A stretch of DNA of 64,000 nucleotides from Rhodanobacter sp. 7MK24 (GTDB lineage: Bacteria; Pseudomonadota; Gammaproteobacteria; Xanthomonadales; Rhodanobacteraceae). Numbering within the stretch: the first letter of the stretch is position 1; every line of letters begins with the position of its first letter. The notes beneath the pieces were generated by a model. The model had not been told where the DNA came from, did not search any database, and saw nothing but the letters and a program-made list of their open reading frames with translations. Positions 44,778-54,728 of this stretch are shown piece by piece. The translations under genes were made by a program, and so were the position numbers. Location of the stretch: positions 124,001 to 188,000 of the forward strand of contig NZ_JACYXL010000002.1 in NCBI RefSeq assembly GCF_014842995.1. Direction: 5' to 3'.

Positions 44778-45410
44778 TCAGTCGTGGCCACCCAGGGGGA
44801 GCACGCTCTGCTGCAACTCGATACGGCCGCGGCCCTCGGTGATCTTCTTGAATTCGGCGCGACTCACCGAGACATAGCGGTCGTTGCCGCCAATCTCAAC
44901 CTGCGGCCCTGCGGTGACCGCACGACCCTGCCCGTCCACGCGCACCACCATGGTGGCCTTGCTCCCGCTGTGGCAGATGGTCTTGATCTCCTGCAGCTCA
45001 TCGGCCCAGGCGAGCAGATAACCACTGCCCTCGAACAGCTCTCCGCGGAAGTCGGTGCGCAGGCCATAGGCCAGTACCGGCACGCGCAGCCTGTCCACCA
45101 CGTCGGTGAGTTGCCATACCTGCTGCTTGGCGAGGAACTGCGCCTCGTCCACGAACACGCAGTTCAGCATGCCGTGCGCAGCGATATCGGCCTCGACCAG
45201 CGCGAGCAGGTTCTCGTCGCTGCCGAAGCGTCGTGCATTCGCCTTCAGGCCGATGCGCGACGCCACCACACCTTCGCCGTAACGGTTGTCCAGCGACGGC
45301 GTGAGGATGAGCGTGCGCATGCCGCGCTCGTGGTAGTTGTACGCGCTCTGCAGCAGCGTGGTGGTCTTGCCGGCGTTCATTGCCGAGTAATAGAAGTAGA
45401 GCTTGGCCAT
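44778..45410 (-). CDS. tdk: Thymidine kinase (type II)
   Basis: Phosphorylates thymidine to dTMP in the salvage pathway. The 210-residue protein has Walker [14 protein letters not shown], Walker [11 protein letters not shown] and the lasso loop [19 protein letters not shown]. The zinc ribbon of the family appears lost: only one cysteine remains in [12 protein letters not shown] and the second pair is replaced by YVSVSRAEF. Zinc-free versions are known among proteobacteria, so activity is still expected. It is divergent from the Rep-like helicase gene, whose start is 98 bases away. Confidence 0.95.
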   Translation of the reverse strand: MAKLYFYYSAMNAGKTTTLLQSAYNYHERGMRTLILTPSLDNRYGEGVVASRIGLKANARRFGSDENLLALVEADIAAHGMLNCVFVDEAQFLAKQQVWQLTDVVDRLRVPVLAYGLRTDFRGELFEGSGYLLAWADELQEIKTICHSGSKATMVVRVDGQGRAVTAGPQVEIGGNDRYVSVSRAEFKKITEGRGRIELQQSVLPLGGHD

Positions 45411-45508
45411 GTCGTTGCGCCAGATGCCGGGTCGTGCATGGTAACTCGCCGGCCGGTATCCGGCCGCTCTGCTACCATCGGCCGCCGCCTCACGCCTTGT
45501 CCCGCTCC

Positions 45509-47488
45509 ATGCTCAACCCGCAACAACAGGCCGCCGTCGAACACTGCGACACGCCGCTGCTGGTGCTGGCCGGCGCGGGCTCGGGCAAGACCAGCGTCAT
45601 CACGCAGAAGATCGCCCACCTGATCGGCCGGCGAAAGTTGGCGGCCTCGAAGATCGCCGCGATCACCTTCACCAACAAGGCCGCACGCGAGATGCGCGAG
45701 CGCGTGGGCAAGCTGGTGTCCACCGAGGACGCCGCCGCACTTACCGTCTGCACCTTCCATGCGCTGGGGCTGAAGTTCCTGCAGATCGAGCACGCGCGCG
45801 CCGGCCTGCGCCGCGGCTTCTCCGTGCTGGATGCCGACGACAGCGAAGGCATCGTCAAGGAACTCGCGCCCAAGGGCGCGAAGCCCGACGTGCTGTTCAA
45901 CCTGCGCAACCTGCTGAGCCGCGCCAAGAACGCCGGGCTCTCTCCCGAGGAAGCATTGGCCTCCGCGCGCAGTCCGCGCGAGCTGGAGGCGGCGACCATT
46001 TATGAGCTTTACCAGGCGCGCCTCGCCGCCTTCAACGCGGTGGATTTCGACGACCTGATCCGCCTGCCGCTGCGCATCCTGGAAAGCGACGACGAATGCC
46101 GCGCTGCCTGGCGCGAACGACTGCGCTATCTGCTGGTGGACGAGTACCAGGACACCAACGACGCGCAGTACCGCCTGCTGAAGGCGCTGACCGGCGAGCG
46201 CGGCGGCATCACCTGCGTGGGCGACGACGACCAGAGCATCTACGCCTGGCGCGGCGCCAACCCCGAGAACATCGACCAGCTCGGCCGCGACTGGCCCAAT
46301 CTGCGCGTGATCAAGCTGGAGCAGAACTACCGTTGCGGCAAGCGCATCCTGCGCGCGGCGAACGCCCTGATCGCCAACAACCCGCACAGCCACGAGAAGA
46401 AGCTGTGGAGCGAGCATCCGGAAGGTGCGCCGATCCGCGTGCTGGAGTGCAAGGAGGCGGAGCACGAGGCCGAGAAGGTGGCAGCGCTCGCCGCTACGCT
46501 GGCGGAGAAACACAAGGCGCGCTGGCACGACATGGCCATTCTCTACCGAGGCAACTTCCAGGCACGGCCGCTGGAAAAGGCGCTGCGGCTGGCGCGCGTG
46601 CCCTACCACCTTACCGGTGCGCTTTCCTTCCTCGACCGTGCCGAGGTGAAAGACCTGCTCTGCTACCTGCGCCTGCTCGCCAACCCCACCGACGACGCCG
46701 CCTTCCTGCGCGTGGTGAACGTGCCGAAGCGCGAGATCGGTTCCACCACGCTGGAAAAGCTCGGCCAGCTTGCGCAGTCAAGGCATTGCTCGCTGCTGGA
46801 GGCCACCCGCAGCGACGGCGTGCTGCGCCAGCTCACGCCGCGCCCGGCCGCTGCGCTGGCCGCATTCTCCGGACTGCTGGACGAACTGCGCAGCGCTTCG
46901 CTGCACGAGAGCGCGGCGGATCTGGTCGAACGCATCCTCAAGCGCACCGGCTATGCGGCACAGCTTGCCGCCAGCACGCCGGACGCCAGCGTGCGCGAGC
47001 GCAAGCTCGGCAACCTGCGCGAACTCACCGACTGGTTCCGTGCCATGCAGAAGGGCGACAGCGCCGGCGACCTCGCCGCCCAGCTCGCCCTGCTCAGCCA
47101 CGCCGACCGCGACGACCCAGGCAACGCGGTGCGCATGATGACGCTGCATGCCGCCAAGGGCCTTGAGTTCCGCTTCGTCTTCGTCGTCGGTTGCGAGGAC
47201 GGCACGCTGCCGCACGACGGCGCCATCGACGAGGGCCGCATCGACGAGGAACGCCGCCTGATGTACGTGGGCATCACCCGCGCCAAGGAACTGCTGACGC
47301 TGTCGTGGTCGGCCAAGACCAGGCGCTACGGCGAGGTGCACAGCAACCAGCCCAGCCGCTTCCTGCACGAACTGCCGCAAGCCGACCTGCACTGGCAGGG
47401 CAAGGACCCGGAGGCGGACAAGGAGGCCGTGCGCGAAACCGCCGAATCGCACATGGCGCGGATCAAGGCCATGCTCGCCGGCACCTAG
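45509..47488 (+). CDS. rep: ATP-dependent DNA helicase, UvrD/Rep type
   Basis: A 659-residue superfamily 1A helicase that unwinds DNA 3' to 5'. Motifs in order: [11 protein letters not shown] (I), [15 protein letters not shown] (Ia), [10 protein letters not shown] (II), [13 protein letters not shown] (III), LEQNYRC (IV), [11 protein letters not shown] (V) and [12 protein letters not shown] (VI). The length and the short C-terminus after residue 640 match Rep more than UvrD, so replication-restart function is likely. The ATG at 45509 places the Q-motif ([11 protein letters not shown]) at residue 2; the longer frame upstream is not conserved. Confidence 0.93.
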   Translation: MLNPQQQAAVEHCDTPLLVLAGAGSGKTSVITQKIAHLIGRRKLAASKIAAITFTNKAAREMRERVGKLVSTEDAAALTVCTFHALGLKFLQIEHARAGLRRGFSVLDADDSEGIVKELAPKGAKPDVLFNLRNLLSRAKNAGLSPEEALASARSPRELEAATIYELYQARLAAFNAVDFDDLIRLPLRILESDDECRAAWRERLRYLLVDEYQDTNDAQYRLLKALTGERGGITCVGDDDQSIYAWRGANPENIDQLGRDWPNLRVIKLEQNYRCGKRILRAANALIANNPHSHEKKLWSEHPEGAPIRVLECKEAEHEAEKVAALAATLAEKHKARWHDMAILYRGNFQARPLEKALRLARVPYHLTGALSFLDRAEVKDLLCYLRLLANPTDDAAFLRVVNVPKREIGSTTLEKLGQLAQSRHCSLLEATRSDGVLRQLTPRPAAALAAFSGLLDELRSASLHESAADLVERILKRTGYAAQLAASTPDASVRERKLGNLRELTDWFRAMQKGDSAGDLAAQLALLSHADRDDPGNAVRMMTLHAAKGLEFRFVFVVGCEDGTLPHDGAIDEGRIDEERRLMYVGITRAKELLTLSWSAKTRRYGEVHSNQPSRFLHELPQADLHWQGKDPEADKEAVRETAESHMARIKAMLAGT

Positions 47489-47568
47489 TTGACGCGCGGG
47501 CGCAGCCCTTTCATTGTGTCGGAAGCGACCGGTTGCCTTCTTATTCCGCCGGCGCCAAGGGGATTGCC

Positions 47569-49152
47569 GTGATCGATTCGACCCGGGCTTACAGCAAGCT
47601 CGTCGCCGCCTTCAACCAGAACGACTGGCCGCGCGTGCAGCAGCGCGTCACCCAATTGCTTGCCGTTACGCAGAACGATGCGAGCGTGCATTTCATGGCC
47701 GGCGTGGCCTGCATGTGCATGCATCAGATGCCGAGGGCGCTTGAGCACCTGCTGAAAGCCACCCATCTGGAGCCGCGCCGCGTCGAATACGTTGCGCAAT
47801 ACGCCTGTGCGCTGTCACTGACGCGCCGGTTCCGCGAAGCACGGCTGGTCGCGGATCGCGCGATGACCTTGTCGCCCAACGATGTGCAGACTCTGGGCAC
47901 GCTGGGCACCGTGTACAAACAGGCCAATGCGCACGTGCAATCGGCCAACGCGTTCCGTCGCGCCGTGGCATTGGCGCCCGAGCAGGCGATCCACCATCTC
48001 AACCTCGCCTACGCGCTGAACTCGCTCGGCGACGCCGAAGGCGCCGAGCAGGAACTGGAAACCTGCGTGCGGCTCGAACCGCGCCATTGGTACGCGCACC
48101 TGTTGCTTGCCCAGCTGCGGAAGCAGACCACGGAACACAACCACGTCGAACGCCTGCACGAACTGCTGCAGCGCCACGGCCACGATCCAGGCGCGGACCT
48201 GCTGCTCAACGTCGCACTGGGCAAGGAGTATGACGACCTCGGCGACTACCCGCCCGCATTCGAGCACTACTCGCGCGGCAAGGCCGCCGGCCGACGCATA
48301 CGGCCCTATGCGTTCACACGCGACGAGGCGATGTTCGAGGCGCTGCATAGCGCGTTCCCCTCCGCCGACGCCGAACCCACGATGGCGGGCGATCCCACGA
48401 ACGAACCGATCTTCATCATCGGCATGCCGCGCACCGGCACAACCTTGCTGGATCGCGTGCTTTCCAGCCACCCCGAGGTGCGTTCCGCCGGCGAACTGCA
48501 GAACTTCCCCACCCTGCTGCAGCGCGCCTCCGGCTGTCCCACCGCCTTGCTGAGCGAGGCGGACATCGCCGCGCGCACCCGCCACATCGACTGGCGCCAG
48601 CTCGGTGCGGCCTACCTCGCCAGCACGCGGCCGGTAAGCGGCGAAACGCCGCGCTTCATCGACAAGATGCCGCACAACTTCCTCTACGCCGGCTTCATCG
48701 CCCGCGCGCTGCCGAATGCGAAGATCGTCTGTCTGCGCCGTGACCCGCTGGACACCTGCATCGGCAACTTCCGCCACTTGTTCGACCAGGAGTCGGGTTT
48801 CTACGACTACTCCTTCAACCTCGACGACATCGGCCGCTACTACATTCAGTTCGATCGCCTGATGGCACATTGGCGCAAGCTGTTCCCCGGCCGCATCCAT
48901 GAAGTGCAATACGAGGCGCTGGTGGAAAACACCGAAGCCACCACGCGCGAACTGCTGGAGTTCTGCAAACTGCCGTGGGACGACGCCTGCCTGCGCTCCG
49001 AGGACAACACCGCACCGGTCAACACACCCAATGCATGGCAGGTTCGCGCACCGATCTACGGCCGCGCCATCGGCCAATGGCGCCGCTACGAGCCCCAGCT
49101 GCGCGACCTGCGCTGGCGACTCGCCAGCGCAGGCATAGGCACGGCGGACTAA
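47569..49152 (+). CDS. TPR-repeat sulfotransferase
   Basis: A 527-residue fusion. Residues 1-220 are tetratricopeptide repeats (LGTLGTVYKQANAHVQSANAFRRAVALAP and neighbours). Residues 255-510 are a PAPS-dependent sulfotransferase domain with the 5' phosphosulfate loop FIIGMPRTGTTLLDRVLSSHP and the 3' phosphate region CLRRDPLDTCIGNF. The start is GTG 47569, preceded by AGGGG with 7-base spacing. Such TPR-sulfotransferases are common in Xanthomonadales; acceptor unknown (protein, glycan or small molecule). Confidence 0.9.
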   Translation: MIDSTRAYSKLVAAFNQNDWPRVQQRVTQLLAVTQNDASVHFMAGVACMCMHQMPRALEHLLKATHLEPRRVEYVAQYACALSLTRRFREARLVADRAMTLSPNDVQTLGTLGTVYKQANAHVQSANAFRRAVALAPEQAIHHLNLAYALNSLGDAEGAEQELETCVRLEPRHWYAHLLLAQLRKQTTEHNHVERLHELLQRHGHDPGADLLLNVALGKEYDDLGDYPPAFEHYSRGKAAGRRIRPYAFTRDEAMFEALHSAFPSADAEPTMAGDPTNEPIFIIGMPRTGTTLLDRVLSSHPEVRSAGELQNFPTLLQRASGCPTALLSEADIAARTRHIDWRQLGAAYLASTRPVSGETPRFIDKMPHNFLYAGFIARALPNAKIVCLRRDPLDTCIGNFRHLFDQESGFYDYSFNLDDIGRYYIQFDRLMAHWRKLFPGRIHEVQYEALVENTEATTRELLEFCKLPWDDACLRSEDNTAPVNTPNAWQVRAPIYGRAIGQWRRYEPQLRDLRWRLASAGIGTAD

Positions 49153-49173
49153 GTCGCCGCATATGTTGAAAAG

Positions 49174-49200
49174 CGAAGCCCTCCGCAAGGGCGGGCTTCG
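49174..49200. terminator. Hairpin between sulfotransferase and TonB receptor genes
   Basis: CGAAGCCC (49174-49181) and GGGCTTCG (49193-49200) pair around an 11-base loop that can itself pair as GCCCT/AGGGC. It lies between two convergent genes and can end both transcripts. Confidence 0.6.
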
Positions 49201-49224
49201 TGTGGTATGGGCGCAACGTCTCGA

Positions 49225-52101
49225 TCAATTGGTCCTGGCGCCGAATTTCCAGTCCGCCTGCAACATGATCTCGCGACCGTACACGTTGTAGTTCGAAGTG
49301 TTGTAGTACGGGAAGCTGGTCGCGAATGTAGGATCTTTGGGCGGCATCTTGTTCAGCACGTTGTTGATCAGCATCGAAAGGCTCAGACCCTTGATGGCTG
49401 GGGGCGCGTAGCTCAGGCTCCAGTTCCAGGTGATCCACGACGACACCTTTCCGGCGCCCGGGTAACTCGGGCCATCGGTCATAGCGGTGTTGTTCGGCGT
49501 CGGCCCGTAGCGATGCCAGTACAGCGTGCTGGACCAAGTGTCGTCGTGCAGCGACCAGTTGAGCGCGCCGGTGGCGATGCTCTTGAATTCGGAGCTGTAC
49601 AGCGGATTAGCCAGCATGTTGATAGGCATGCTGCCCGCGTAGATCTGGTACTGATGCTTCAGCATGTCATTGTAGTCAAACTGCAAGCCGAACGTGCCGA
49701 AGGGAGTCGGGTCAAACCGGTACTTGGCCTCGGCTGTCACCGAGTCGGTCACCTCGTTAGAAACGTTGACGTAGTACTGGGTGATGGTGGATACCTGATC
49801 AGTCAACGCATTGCGCTGCACCTGGCTCTCCACTTGACTGCACAGGCTGGGGTTGTTCATCGTGCCGAGCAGGCACTGCGCATCCTGACGCATCATCAAG
49901 TCGGTGGACTGCGGCGCGATCTCGTTCTGGATGGCGATATGCAGGAAGTCGGCGCTGAAGCTGATGTTGCTGGTGGGCGACCATACGAAACCACCGGTCC
50001 AGCTCTGCGCGGTGGTCGGCTTCAGGTTCTTGTTCGAAAGCAGCGTCCCCTGTACTTCTTCGGAGTAGTTGGCGCTGCAGTTCTGGTTGCCTCCGTTCTT
50101 GGCGCACAGGTAGTAGTCGATGATGCTCTGGTAATTGCCGCTGGGGCCGAGGAACAGCGCCGACATATCCGGCGCCAGGAAGGAAGTGGCGTAATTGCCG
50201 CGTAACAGAAGAGTTTCGAACGGACGGTACTCGATTCCCGCCTTGTAAGTGAACTTGCCGCTGCTGCTGCCGCCGTCCGCCTTGTAGCGGTCGTAACGGC
50301 CGGACAGATCGACGGTGAGCTGCCTGAACACAGGCAGGTTCAACTCGAACGCCGACCCTTGGTGGTCGCGCACGCCGCCGCCGCCGGTACCGGTCAAGCC
50401 CCAAACGTCGCCGTTGGCGATCAACGGGCTGAGCGGCTCGTACCACGCTTGGTTGCCACCCTCCACCAGGAAGGCGAAGCCAGCGTTGCCGCCCGGCAGC
50501 GCGAACAGGCTGTCGTTGCTGATCGTGGCGCGGGTGTTATTGATCCAGGTGTTGCTGAAGGTGGTGATGTTTTGCATGAAGCTAGCGAGTTGAGCGGTCG
50601 TCAGCGGCGTGTAGAACGCCTGGTAGTTCGGGTTGTACATGTTCAACCCGGTGTTCGGGTCGACGCCCACCACTGGACCGAGAATGCTGTTGAAGTAGGC
50701 ATCCACAGGCGCCGCCATGCGTTCGGGCGAGCTTTCGTCAGTGCGGTCCCCCGAGCGCAGGTAGTAGATATCCCAGTTCCAGTTCGAGTCGCCAAAGGTA
50801 CCGTTGGCACCGATGTCGGCCTGGTACATGAAGTCGTCCTGGATACCCAGCTGGTTGTAGTAGTTGTTACCTACCTCCTCGGGGCCGAACACACGCTCCG
50901 GATAGAGGATGTTGGTGGTGCTGGCATCTTCGATCAAGCCGTACGGGTAATCGATGGGCCCCCACCAGTTGAAGTTAGAGCCCGGAGTCCATCGCTGCTG
51001 CTGGAAGTCAGCCAGGATGTCACTGTAAAGGCGCACGTAATTGTTGACGTCGTAGCGCAACTTCAGCATGCCGTCGTAGCTGCGGCTCTGGTTTTGCAGC
51101 GTGGTATAGCCTAATACGTTCTTGGAACCGCAATAGGTGCCGGTGGGCGGGTTGGCCGCAGTGCCGATGTACGGCGTGTCGTAGGTGGTGCCATGGAACA
51201 GGCCACTCATGGCTGCGCAGTTGTCGGTCGGGCTTAGGTAGCTCAAGGTCGAACCTGTGTAGGTGCCGTCTTCGATGCTGCCGTAGTTGTAGATTTTCGC
51301 CACGGTGACGGGCGTGGGATTGGTGGCGGTCAGCGATCGCTGATACGCCCACATCGGCGACTGGTTGTCGAACTCCAGCGAACCCAGCACATTGAGCTTG
51401 CCATAGTCGTGACCGAACGAAAGCGTGATGTGCTGCTCGGCGCCGCCGCCGCCATCGTAGTTGCCGGTGCGTACGAATACTTCAGCGCCATCCATGTGCT
51501 GCTTGGTGACGATGTTGATCACGCCGGCGATAGCCGCCGAACCGTAGATCGATGAACCGCCGCCTGGGATCACATCCACGTGGTCGATCATCGAAAGCGG
51601 GATGTTGGAGATGTTGGTGAAGTTGCTCTGGCCGTTGTAGAGCTGGCCAAACTGAGTGATCGGCTTGCCATCAATCAGGGTGAGTGTGTATTCCGGGTTC
51701 AGTCCGTACAGGCTGACCACCTGGGCGCCTTGCGTGAAGCCGCCACTGGCTTGCGGCCCTTGCACGGAACCGGTGGCTTGCACCACGTTCTGCAGCACCT
51801 GCGCCACGCTAGTGAAACCGCGCGCCTGGATGTCTTCGGCCGTGATCGTGTAGGTGGGCGTGGCCGTCTGGATCTGTGCGTTGTTGATCAGCGAGCCACT
51901 GACCACCACGGCATCGAGGCGCTTTGCCTGCTTGTCCTGCAAGTTGCCGCTCGTGGACTGGTCGCTGCCGGATGATTGCTGGGTAGTGCCTTGCGTCTGA
52001 CTCGATGAATCCTGCTGCGATTGTCCGGCCGCATGGGAAACCGGCACGACACCGCATGCCAAAGCCGTCACCACGGCAATGGTCAATTTCGACTTCATCA
52101 T
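49225..52101 (-). CDS. TonB-dependent outer membrane receptor
   Basis: A 958-residue outer-membrane importer. A signal peptide (LTIAVVTALACGVVPVSHAA) is followed by a Gln/Ser-rich linker (about 25-55) and a TonB-box-like DAVVVSGS. The plug domain (60-190) includes TITAEDIQARGFTSVAQVLQ, DGKPITQFGQLYNG and IPGGGSSIYGSAAIAGVINIVTK. The remainder is a 22-stranded barrel ending in ...IMLQADWKF with an aromatic near the C-terminus. There is no STN signalling domain. This resembles xanthomonad receptors for carbohydrates or peptides. No substrate enzymes lie beside it. Confidence 0.93.
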   Translation of the reverse strand: MMKSKLTIAVVTALACGVVPVSHAAGQSQQDSSSQTQGTTQQSSGSDQSTSGNLQDKQAKRLDAVVVSGSLINNAQIQTATPTYTITAEDIQARGFTSVAQVLQNVVQATGSVQGPQASGGFTQGAQVVSLYGLNPEYTLTLIDGKPITQFGQLYNGQSNFTNISNIPLSMIDHVDVIPGGGSSIYGSAAIAGVINIVTKQHMDGAEVFVRTGNYDGGGGAEQHITLSFGHDYGKLNVLGSLEFDNQSPMWAYQRSLTATNPTPVTVAKIYNYGSIEDGTYTGSTLSYLSPTDNCAAMSGLFHGTTYDTPYIGTAANPPTGTYCGSKNVLGYTTLQNQSRSYDGMLKLRYDVNNYVRLYSDILADFQQQRWTPGSNFNWWGPIDYPYGLIEDASTTNILYPERVFGPEEVGNNYYNQLGIQDDFMYQADIGANGTFGDSNWNWDIYYLRSGDRTDESSPERMAAPVDAYFNSILGPVVGVDPNTGLNMYNPNYQAFYTPLTTAQLASFMQNITTFSNTWINNTRATISNDSLFALPGGNAGFAFLVEGGNQAWYEPLSPLIANGDVWGLTGTGGGGVRDHQGSAFELNLPVFRQLTVDLSGRYDRYKADGGSSSGKFTYKAGIEYRPFETLLLRGNYATSFLAPDMSALFLGPSGNYQSIIDYYLCAKNGGNQNCSANYSEEVQGTLLSNKNLKPTTAQSWTGGFVWSPTSNISFSADFLHIAIQNEIAPQSTDLMMRQDAQCLLGTMNNPSLCSQVESQVQRNALTDQVSTITQYYVNVSNEVTDSVTAEAKYRFDPTPFGTFGLQFDYNDMLKHQYQIYAGSMPINMLANPLYSSEFKSIATGALNWSLHDDTWSSTLYWHRYGPTPNNTAMTDGPSYPGAGKVSSWITWNWSLSYAPPAIKGLSLSMLINNVLNKMPPKDPTFATSFPYYNTSNYNVYGREIMLQADWKFGARTN

Positions 52102-52233
52102 TTTTTGATTCTCCCCAAATCAGTAATTGGAATCCGACGTGCAATCGGCCGGATATCACGCACAGGCGCATCGATTAGCTGATGCGAAAAGCTGCCAACC
52201 TCCCTCCAAGGTCAGCAAGGCGTGCGCAAAAGG

Positions 52234-52261
52234 TTTATCACGGGTTTTAACATCATCGCAA
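52234..52261 (-). promoter_or_regulatory. Candidate promoter of the TonB receptor gene
   Basis: On the minus strand TTGCGA (52256-52261) and GATAAA (52234-52239) are 16 bases apart, in an AT-rich stretch 133 bases before the receptor start. It is a plausible sigma-70 promoter by spacing and sequence. Confidence 0.45.
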
Positions 52262-52298
52262 CATTTATCGCCCGCATTTGATCGCAGGACTCACTTTA

Positions 52299-52320
52299 TA
52301 TTGCGAATTGTTGCGCAATA
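52299..52320. promoter_or_regulatory. Inverted repeat TATTGCG / CGCAATA
   Basis: TATTGCG (52299-52305) and CGCAATA (52314-52320) are separated by 8 bases, directly after the stop of the AI-2E-type permease gene and upstream of the TonB receptor promoter. It could be an operator for the receptor or a weak terminator of the permease gene. Confidence 0.35.
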
Positions 52321-52338
52321 TTTTACGTCGCGAATTCT

Positions 52339-53373
52339 TCAAATTAGATGCTTCTGTTCCAGCTCACCCTTGAGATAGGCGTAATACACCGGGGCAGCGA
52401 TTACACCGGGCAGACCGAAGGCCGCTTCCAGCAGCAGCATCGCCACCAGCAACTCCCACGCAGCCGCATGGATCTGCGACCCCACGATGCGTGCGTTGAG
52501 GAAGTACTCCAGCTTGTGGACCAGTATGAGGAAGCCCAGTGCGGCGATGGCTACGCCCAGCGAAACCGACAGCGCGGCGATGGTGACGGCAGTATTGGAG
52601 AGCAGATTGCCGACCACCGGCAGCAGGCCGACGATGAAGGTGATCGCCACCAGCGTCTTGGCCAGCGGCACGTGGATGCCCAGGACCGGCAGCACGCCAA
52701 GCAGGAACACCGCGGTGAGCGCGGTGTTGACCAGCGAGATCTTGATCTGCGCGAATACGATGTCATGGAACGCACCGGCAAGACGCTGGCAGCGCTGGCC
52801 CAGCGCCGCCGCCAGCGGCCCCACCTGATGCGCGGGGCGGGTGCGGCTCAGGGCCACAATGGCTCCCAGCACCAGACCGATCAAAATGTGCACGGATATG
52901 CGCGCCGCGCCCCTGCCCGCCGTCTGCAGGGTCGTTGCGTGTTTGCTGGCCAGTGCAGCCAGGCCGTCGCGCAGATCGTCCACGCTGTCAGGCAGGTGGT
53001 CGACCAGCATCGCCGGCAATTGCTGACGTGCCTTTTCCACCAGCGGCATCAACTGCTGCTGCCAGAGCAGGTCGGGGTTGCCCAGTTCGCTGCGGAAGAA
53101 GCTGATCGCACCGAGGATCAACAGCACCAGCAGACCCACCACCACGGCCCCCAGCACCGCCACCACCACCATCCGCGCACGATCGCCCGAGATGCGCCGC
53201 CCCAGCAACGGCGTTGCCGCCTGCACCAGTTCGTACACCAGCAGGCCCGCCAGCAACGCGGAAAGCAGATGCAGATGCAGTACCAGCCACAGCATCACCG
53301 CCGCCAGCACGTAGCTGGCAACCTGGATGACGGACGAACTGGCTCGCGGAGCGACGAACTTCGGATCGTTCAT
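52339..53373 (-). CDS. AI-2E family transporter (PerM-like permease)
   Basis: A 344-residue integral membrane protein with about eight helices: VASYVLAAVMLWLVLHLHLLSALLAGLLVYELV at the start, GLVLGAIVALSRTRPAH, ALTAVFLLGVLPVLGI and the conserved ITFIVGLLPVVGNLLSN. The family was named for autoinducer-2 export but also includes Na+/H+ antiporters and proteins of unknown cargo. The start at 53373 (MNDPKFVAPRAS) is chosen because the 60 residues upstream are arginine-rich shadow sequence. It is divergent from the acid phosphatase gene. Confidence 0.86.
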   Translation of the reverse strand: MNDPKFVAPRASSSVIQVASYVLAAVMLWLVLHLHLLSALLAGLLVYELVQAATPLLGRRISGDRARMVVVAVLGAVVVGLLVLLILGAISFFRSELGNPDLLWQQQLMPLVEKARQQLPAMLVDHLPDSVDDLRDGLAALASKHATTLQTAGRGAARISVHILIGLVLGAIVALSRTRPAHQVGPLAAALGQRCQRLAGAFHDIVFAQIKISLVNTALTAVFLLGVLPVLGIHVPLAKTLVAITFIVGLLPVVGNLLSNTAVTIAALSVSLGVAIAALGFLILVHKLEYFLNARIVGSQIHAAAWELLVAMLLLEAAFGLPGVIAAPVYYAYLKGELEQKHLI

Positions 53374-53462
53374 GCGGCTTTCGGCAGGGTGGACTGAGCC
53401 CAGTCTGTCAGATCGCTGCCTTAAACTCCCAGCAGACTCGCCGTTTTTCGTTGGAGAACCTT

Positions 53463-54344
53463 GTGCGACCCCACCTGCCGCTGGCCTTGGCCGCATCCTT
53501 CCTGTTCGCCGGCTGCGCCAGCGCGCCGTCCCATCCTGCCGCCACGCCCGCACCGCCCCCCGCAGCCGAAGCAGCCGCTAACGACAACCTCAACGCGGTG
53601 GCGTGGACGCAGACCGCGGTCGAGCATGACCTGATCTACATCCAGGCCTACCGCGATGCGCAATCGCAGCTGCTGGCGGCCCTGCATGACCCCAACTGGG
53701 ATGCGTTGGCCAAGGAGGACCGCGTGGCGCCCACCACCGGCCTTCCGCCCGCGGTGGTATTGGACATCGATGAAACCGTGCTGGACAACTCGCCCTACCA
53801 GGCCCGCCTGGTGAAGAACGGCGGCACCTACGACGAGGCCAGTTGGGCCGCCTGGTGCAAGGAGCAGCGGGCCCGCGCCATGCCCGGTGCGCTGGCCTTC
53901 ACCCAATTCGCCGCCGCACATGGGATCGCGGTGATCTACCTTTCCAACCGGGCCAAGGATCTGGATACGGCCACGCTCGCCAACTTGCGCCAGCTGGGCT
54001 TCCCCGTCTCCGGCGCGGATGCCTTCCTCGGCCTGGGCACGGTGGAGCCTGGCTGCGATCAGGTGGGCACCGAGAAAGGCTGCCGGCGCCAGCTGGTGAG
54101 CCGCAAATACCGCGTGCTGATGCAGTTCGGCGACCAGCTGGGCGATTTCGTGGACGTGCTCGCCAATACCGAGGCCGGCCGCAAGCAAGCCATTGCCGGC
54201 TACATGGACTGGATTGGCACCCGCTGGTTCGTACTGCCCAATCCCACCTACGGTTCATGGGAACCCGCGCTGTTCAACAACGACTGGAGCGCACCGGCGG
54301 CGGAACAACGCCAGCAGAAGCTGGATGCTCTTCGTTACAATTAA
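53463..54344 (+). CDS. Class C acid phosphatase lipoprotein (5'-nucleotidase, e(P4) family)
   Basis: A 293-residue outer-membrane lipoprotein phosphatase that releases phosphate from nucleotides or other esters. Lipobox LFAGC gives a lipidated Cys at residue 18. The DDDD-type HAD motifs are VVLDIDETVLDN (nucleophile and acid), IYLSNRAKDLDT and MQFGDQLGDFVDV. Length fits the class C family. The start is GTG 53463, with GGAG 7 bases earlier; a TTG at 53451 is possible. The cell surface location suggests scavenging of nucleotides. Confidence 0.92.
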   Translation: MRPHLPLALAASFLFAGCASAPSHPAATPAPPPAAEAAANDNLNAVAWTQTAVEHDLIYIQAYRDAQSQLLAALHDPNWDALAKEDRVAPTTGLPPAVVLDIDETVLDNSPYQARLVKNGGTYDEASWAAWCKEQRARAMPGALAFTQFAAAHGIAVIYLSNRAKDLDTATLANLRQLGFPVSGADAFLGLGTVEPGCDQVGTEKGCRRQLVSRKYRVLMQFGDQLGDFVDVLANTEAGRKQAIAGYMDWIGTRWFVLPNPTYGSWEPALFNNDWSAPAAEQRQQKLDALRYN

Positions 54345-54728
54345 TTCAAAAACAATAAGTTAAGAAAAATAAGAAAAGTATTGTCTTAAGTTTAACGCCC
54401 AAGTAATATCTATCCCGCCTACCTGCTGCTGACCTCAAGTTTCCGCAGGCAAGGCCATTTCCCTTCCGGCTTTGCCGGATTGCCCCGTGAGGCTCGCGCC
54501 CGCGGGGTTTTTCTTGCCTTTTGCGATCATCCCGATCCCGAAGAACGCACAGGCATCCATGCAGGGCTGCACTTGTTCCTGGCCTTTGCGACCGTCCCTA
54601 CGCGAGCGCCGAACGATGGCCGCCCGGAGTTGCCTTCCCCTATGTTGCCCGCAGGTTCCTGCGGACGGCTCTTGTCCGCTACTTGCCGCGCCCCTACCCT
54701 GACCAGCCGCGCCGCCCGTCTGGCGCCC
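54345..54728. other. Intergenic region with AT-rich stretch
   Basis: The first 75 bases (54345-54415) are strongly AT-rich, in contrast to the rest of the window, and contain direct AAGTTAAG/AAGTTTAA-like elements. A terminator follows at 54483-54513. The remaining part to 54728 is GC-rich and has open frames in several phases with no ribosome site, so I call no gene. Confidence 0.5.
54483..54513 (+). terminator. Intrinsic terminator
   Basis: CCCCG (54483-54487) pairs with CGGGG (54503-54507) around an internal GC-rich loop, and TTTTTC follows. It would end transcripts coming from the phosphatase gene. Confidence 0.6.
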
